NCBI RefSeq assembly: GCF_002865645.1
Contig: NW_020194555.1
Coordinates: forward strand, 1,426,001 to 1,490,000
Direction of reading: 5' to 3'
Origin: Hyaloscypha bicolor E
Taxonomy: Eukaryota > Ascomycota > Leotiomycetes > Helotiales > Hyaloscyphaceae
DNA length: 64,000 nucleotides
In this document: piece after piece, positions 59,910 through 64,000 of the stretch
Position numbering within the stretch: the first letter of the stretch is position 1
Layout of the letters: each line of letters opens with the position of its first letter
Made by a program: the position numbers and the translations under genes
Notes under the pieces: generated by a model
What the model was told of the DNA's origin: nothing
Databases searched by the model: none
What the model saw: only the letters and a program-made list of their open reading frames with translations

Positions 59910-61330
59910 AAAAAAGGTTATTAAAAGTCGAATATTAAAAGAGAAAAGCTATTATAAAAAGAATTTCAAGATATTAGAAAATATCTAAAAGAAATAGAAA
60001 GTTATTAGCTAAAATAGCTTAATAATAGCCTAATATATAGTAAGAGAAATATAAAATTAAATAATATATTATCTAATTTATTAGAAGCTATAAAACTCTC
60101 TAAATCTATATTTATATAGAAATTAGGTATTCTATTATTAGATAAAGAAACTAATTCTTCTTTTCCCGAAACTAAAAGCAAATTTATAATAGAACCAGGT
60201 TATTATTAAATATTCTAAAGCAGGAAAATAAAAGAATTTATATCTTATTAAAAAGAAGTATTTATAAATAAGAAGCTAGCCGGAAAAGTTTATTATTAAA
60301 TAGATAAAATAAACTAAAACTAAGATTATTAGAGAAAAGTTAAAAGTTAAGATTCTAATCTAGATAATTATAGAAAAGAGCAAATCGGAATAATTATAGC
60401 AAGTACTAATAATATAAAAAGAGGCTAAGAAAGAAAACTAAAATTTAATTAATTAATAATAATAGCTTTATACTAGAAAGCAAATAAATTAGAATATATA
60501 TAATTAATATATTTATTAAAGAAAGAAATATTATTACTATTATAAATAAAATAGAAAATAATATTAATAAAGTACTTAATCTAATAAGTAGTATAATAAG
60601 TATATTTTTAAGTTTAAATACTATAAATATAAATTAGAATAGCTAGCTATTACTAGATTTATAATAGCTAGAGACTTAAGCTAATATAGTTTATAGGAAC
60701 TTGAACTTAACTCTAAAGTAGAATTTAGCTAAAGCTGAGATTAGAATTAATTTAAGAAATTATTCTTAAATAGATATACTTACTAATTATTATTATTTTA
60801 ATTTAGTAATATTTATATTAAAAAGAAAATAGTATTTAAAAATATAAAAAAAGAAAAGATTAAGGTAAGGTAAGGAGATTTTTTTATTTTTATAAAGCAG
60901 ATATATAAAATATTTAAATTCGCCTATTTATTTATATAATTTATATTTAATATACTAAATAAAGGAAATATAAATAAAGGAAATATATTTGGAACTTATT
61001 ATAAATTATTATATTACTTTAAATAAACTAAATTAGAAAAGTACTTTTACTTTTTAATATAAATACCTTAAAGTAAAAATATAATAACTTTATTTACTAT
61101 ATTTTAAGCCTATAATAAATAAAGGTATTATATTTCATATTATAAGTTCTATACTTTAAAGATAATAAAGAAGTATTATATAGTAAATTACTATATTAAA
61201 TAGTATAAAAGGCTCTTAATTATTATTTAAATATTAGAGGTTATATTTATTAGCTAATATTATAATTTAATTACAAATTAGGAAATAATCTATTATATTA
61301 AAATAAGAACTTTCTAGTAAATTACTCTAG
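59910..61330 (+). pseudogene. Unit B, unrecognised degenerate frame (plus strand)
   Basis: Counterpart of the frame at 26,450-28,000. ETNSSFPETKSKFIIEP (about 60,150-60,205) and NIFGTYYKLLYYF (about 60,985-61,020) are readable. A local duplication of TAAAGGAAATATAAA near 60,960 is specific to this copy. Function unknown. Confidence 0.5.
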
Positions 61331-61635
61331 TTATAAAATTATAGAATCTGGAGTAAGCAGGATTAATAATTTAAAATAATTAAAACCTAATACCTCTGGT
61401 TCTGCCAGTAGTTAAGAGGAAATATATATTACTGCAAGCCTATAAGATCCTAATTTTTTTTAGACTAATTGTAATATAACCAAATTTGTCTGGAAACAAC
61501 AATAATAATAACAATACTATTTAGAGAATATAATATATGCATTAGTATACTAATATATATTAATCTGCATATATTAGTATATATAAAGTAATATATACAG
61601 GAACCTGCTACTGCCTACTAATTTCGGTTAGTGTG

Positions 61636-61680
61636 GCCCCCAATCGACACCCGGGAGGAGGTCGTTTTACATTTTCCCCT
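61636..61680 (+). promoter_or_regulatory. Shared GC-rich edge sequence upstream of the 206-codon frame
   Basis: GCCCCCAATCGACACCCGGG, then AGGAGGTCGTTTTACATTTT and CCCC. It is the best-preserved of three copies (others at 28,198-28,248 and, inverted, 51,171-51,231). It lies 9 bp before the probable start of the 206-codon frame. A promoter, leader or element-end role is inferred; the sequence itself shows only conservation and position. Confidence 0.65.
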
Positions 61681-61688
61681 ATTTGAGG

Positions 61689-62306
61689 ATAGTAACCCCG
61701 GATAATCCAAACAGTGCTGCTCTTGTAATTCGTTCGGGACCACCTATCAAGTTCCGCGGAACCTGATACCCGACTATTAATAATCTCATTAACAACATCA
61801 AAACAAGAGTCTCTCCCGACAAGTAATACACCATATAATTCAAAGCATTTGAGATTATTACAAAGATTAAGGAGAGTATTAACAATAGCCCTAAAGAGAT
61901 ATTTGTTTATATTTAAAAGTTCAAGTCCTACTTGACTTTAACTTCCGAGAAGGACTTCCTAATAAATTATGCGGAAACCAGCAAAGATATTACGGAAATT
62001 TGTACTAAACACGATAATAAAGGTATAGTAATCAAGCATATTACCGCTTAATGGAATACCTGAAACAGCAGAGCTCTTGTCCAATACTTGACAAAAGATC
62101 TTAAGCTTACAGGAAATGAGTTCTTAGTATACCTTGGCAAGATCTCTGAGAACCAGACCATTAAGCAAGCTATTAAAAACGTTAATCGGGGACTCTTGGA
62201 AAGAAATAAATGCAAGGTTAGTGCAAGGGGAAATTCGAAAACCAAATCCCTAATACTAGCTAATATTAAACAAGCATATGACTTTGTGAACAATAACAAG
62301 AACTAG
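61689..62306 (+). pseudogene. Unit B, 206-codon frame, lightly RIP-mutated
   Basis: The frame starts at ATA (61,689-61,691), which would be ATG before RIP, and ends at TAG (62,304-62,306). About six internal stops (TGA, TAA) are all one C-to-T step from Arg or Gln codons, and no frameshift is needed. Copy A has a frame of identical length. The product begins VTPDNPNSAALVIRSGPPIK and is soluble, Lys- and Asn-rich, mostly helical, with FLVYLGKISENQTIKQAIKN near residue 140 and a basic end (KCKVSARGNSKTKSLILANI). From 62,088 it is open without stops. This resembles in general build a small gag-like or nucleic-acid-binding protein, but I recognise no family. Confidence 0.65.
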
Positions 62307-62567
62307 CTTGTGGGTACTCCTCTTAGCCTATTAGATCTAGAAAGATACAGATCTTTGAAGTTAAGGTCAGCTCTGCTTAGCTTACTCAAGGTTAATGACC
62401 TCGAAGTTCCTCCCTAACTATTTTGTACTTTAAATCCTGTGCTAATTCGACTATCGAGATCTCACTGCCTCTATTAAGTAGGAAGGTCTTGGAAAGTTTA
62501 TGTAGACAGCTTTACGGTCTGCCCTATATTTGGGTAGTAGACAAAAAATCTGAAATGAATTATTAAT
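62307..62567 (+). other. Unit B, spacer between two frames
   Basis: A frame with SLLSLLKVNDLEVPP (about 62,375-62,417) may extend the first protein or be part of an intron-containing second gene. A short stretch shows Leu-rich coding-like use, but no splice signals could be assigned. Confidence 0.3.
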
Positions 62568-63000
62568 ATGGAATTCGAAATGTACTACCGAAATCTTGAA
62601 GTATTTAATATCTGTAGTATGGCTACCAACCTCTGTAATTTTGTTTAAGCAAAGACTACATATACACTAACTAGTCTGTTATATTTAACTATCGAGATTC
62701 TGCCTATAGCTTGCAACAAAAAATTCGAAATCCTTTTACGTAATTCATTATCTCGGTAGATGCCGAAGAACAAAATGGGTGATTTTCGTTATTATTCACA
62801 TAACCTCGGAAGTAGCAAATATCAACTTTATATTAAATTGCCAGGTATCTGGGACCCCATCTCATTATGGACTACTATCTCTCAAGAGAAAATAAAATGT
62901 ACCGGAATTATGACAAGAAGTGCTTGATACAGATAAACTCTTATTGCAAACAAGCCATACAAGCTTCGAGAGAATACCTAGCCATACCCGGAGACTTAAA
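62568..63000 (+). pseudogene. Unit B, second unrecognised frame
   Basis: From ATG at 62,568 the frame reads MEFEMYYRNLEVFNICSMAT, meets a TAA after 44 codons (a former Gln codon would fit), and continues with LTSLLYLTIEILPIACNKKF, then NKMGDFRYYSHNLGSSKYQL and PGIWDPISLWTTIS to about 62,880, ending among stops near 62,930. The same frame is seen in copy A. Product unknown. Confidence 0.5.
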
Positions 63001-64000
63001 TAGTCCGGAAGCCAGCAGGGGTTCCCTCTAATCCGAGCCAAGTAGGGACTAAATTAACCATCTATACATAAAGTCCAGAATTGCAGTAAAACATAGCTAG
63101 CTTTTGGAAGACACTCGAGCAAGCCATTACTACAGGAAAATATTATATACAAGAACCTTAATCTATTAATAGAGTTGCCCTGGCACCTGGATTATTACAT
63201 ACCAGATGCAAAGAAGGTTTTCCAGACTAAGCAGGCTTTAGCATGGTTCAAACACCATTTTGACCACAAAGCTAGCAGTATCTCGGCTAATCTTGCCCTG
63301 CATGTAATATGTATAGATATATCTCTAGGATACTAGAGCAGTTTGATTTTGCAGCCATATTATTAGTCAGCATGATAGTAGTCACAAGCCAAGCATATTA
63401 ACACCAAATAGTATAAGATTAAATGGTCCTAGTACAAAGCTCAGACATGCAGTATGAATTACCCTCTAGTAACTCTTGTTATAAAAGGTCAGAATGCTTG
63501 AGCTGCATTCCCATTCTGTGCCATTATGCTAATTTGTTACAACCACTTCTCCATATTCATTTGAGTTATTTAATACAATGGCTTGTCAGGCTCTTATTCC
63601 TGTGGCAGTGCCTTGAATAAAGAATCCAGGAGGGCAGCTATATATGTCTTATCCTCTCCAGGGAACAAGCAATGATTAGAAGAGCTACTGCATAGCAAGA
63701 CATTAATTATTGCTAGAGACATTTAATCAAAATCCGATTTTGAGACTAAAGTTTAGGGAAAGAAATATAATTATGCCTTTCCTAATTACACTTTCCTGTC
63801 TTCTCAAATTTCTCTTATCTTGTTGGTTTAGTCCTACATGATTAGTACTTACCTTGTGCTTGCTGTTATGATTGCTCAAAAGCTCAAGTTGTGAATAACT
63901 GGCCCCAAGGTCATTTGCTGTTGAAAATGGCCACTTAATGGTACCGTGGACATACCACTTGCCCACACGGTATCGGCACCTACGAAAAAGTTGAGGTCTA
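63001..64000 (+). pseudogene. Unit B, degenerate coding-like stretch running off the window
   Basis: A plus-strand frame around 63,180-63,330 reads YIPDAKKVFQTKQALAWFKH then HFDHKASSISANLALHVICI, again with RIP-type stops, and copy A keeps the same frame at about 29,725-29,860. Short open stretches at 63,423-63,620 (plus) and 63,727-63,966 (minus) have no support from copy A and are not called. The unit continues beyond 64,000. Confidence 0.4.

Larger units (their letters stand above)
53761..64000 (+). repeat. Repeat unit copy B (uninterrupted counterpart of 5,072-6,339 + 21,565-30,538)
   Basis: A 10.24-kb second copy of the unit, intact across the TTAA at 55,018-55,021 where copy A carries its nested transposons, and still matching at the window end. 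Two zones differ in damage: 53,761 to about 61,430 is as heavily RIP-mutated as copy A, but from about 61,490 CA, TG and CG return. Small indels distinguish the copies (for example 59,395-59,537 present only here). No RT, transposase or recombinase signature was recognised. Confidence 0.9.

Noticed and set aside
61679..62299. Two minus-strand frames (61,679-61,885 and 62,048-62,299)
   Set aside because: They lie antisense to the 618-nt frame that is conserved in length in both unit copies.
63423..63966. Open frames of 65 (plus) and 79 (minus) codons near the window end
   Set aside because: Neither is maintained in the matching part of copy A and neither resembles a known protein.

Overview
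The window looks like a transposon graveyard of a filamentous ascomycete (Pezizomycotina). The class cannot be fixed from the sequence; Dothideomycetes or Leotiomycetes would fit. No intact gene was found. Across about 1-39,700 and 51,340-61,480 the dinucleotides CA and TG are almost absent and TA is extremely common, and former coding frames are full of TAA and TAG where CAA, CAG or TGG are expected. This is the footprint of repeat-induced point mutation (RIP), C to T at CpA on both strands. Two blocks, about 39,740-51,340 and 61,490-64,000, keep normal CA and TG and are only lightly hit.

Layout. 1-5,060 is a plus-strand Ty1/copia element cut by the window edge; its integrase is interrupted by a ~0.3 kb lightly mutated insert that resembles a tRNA-derived SINE. 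5,072-30,538 holds one copy (A) of a repeat unit longer than 10 kb. It is split at a TTAA site by a small element with terminal inverted repeats (TIRs), which is split by a Ty3/gypsy element (gypsy-2, 273/274-bp LTRs), which is split inside its RNase H by a second Ty3/gypsy element (gypsy-1, two 298-bp LTRs, perfect 5-bp target duplication). The other copy of the unit (B) lies at 53,761-64,000 without the nest and runs off the window. 30,540-36,770 has unrecognised RIP-mutated reading frames that may continue copy A. 36,771-39,740 has foldbacks and tandem repeats and no gene. 39,741-51,231 is a lightly mutated block of about 11.5 kb, possibly one mobile element (called Y here), with a minisatellite-bearing pseudogene and several small frames. 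51,241-53,760 is RIP-mutated sequence ending in a degenerate frame next to copy B.

Relations. The nest gives a relative order: repeat unit, then TIR element, then gypsy-2, then gypsy-1. A GC-rich sequence of about 45 bp occurs just upstream of a 206-codon frame in units A and B, and in inverted orientation at the right edge of block Y. That, together with the match between Y's edges and the change in RIP intensity, is the best lead to an undescribed element family.
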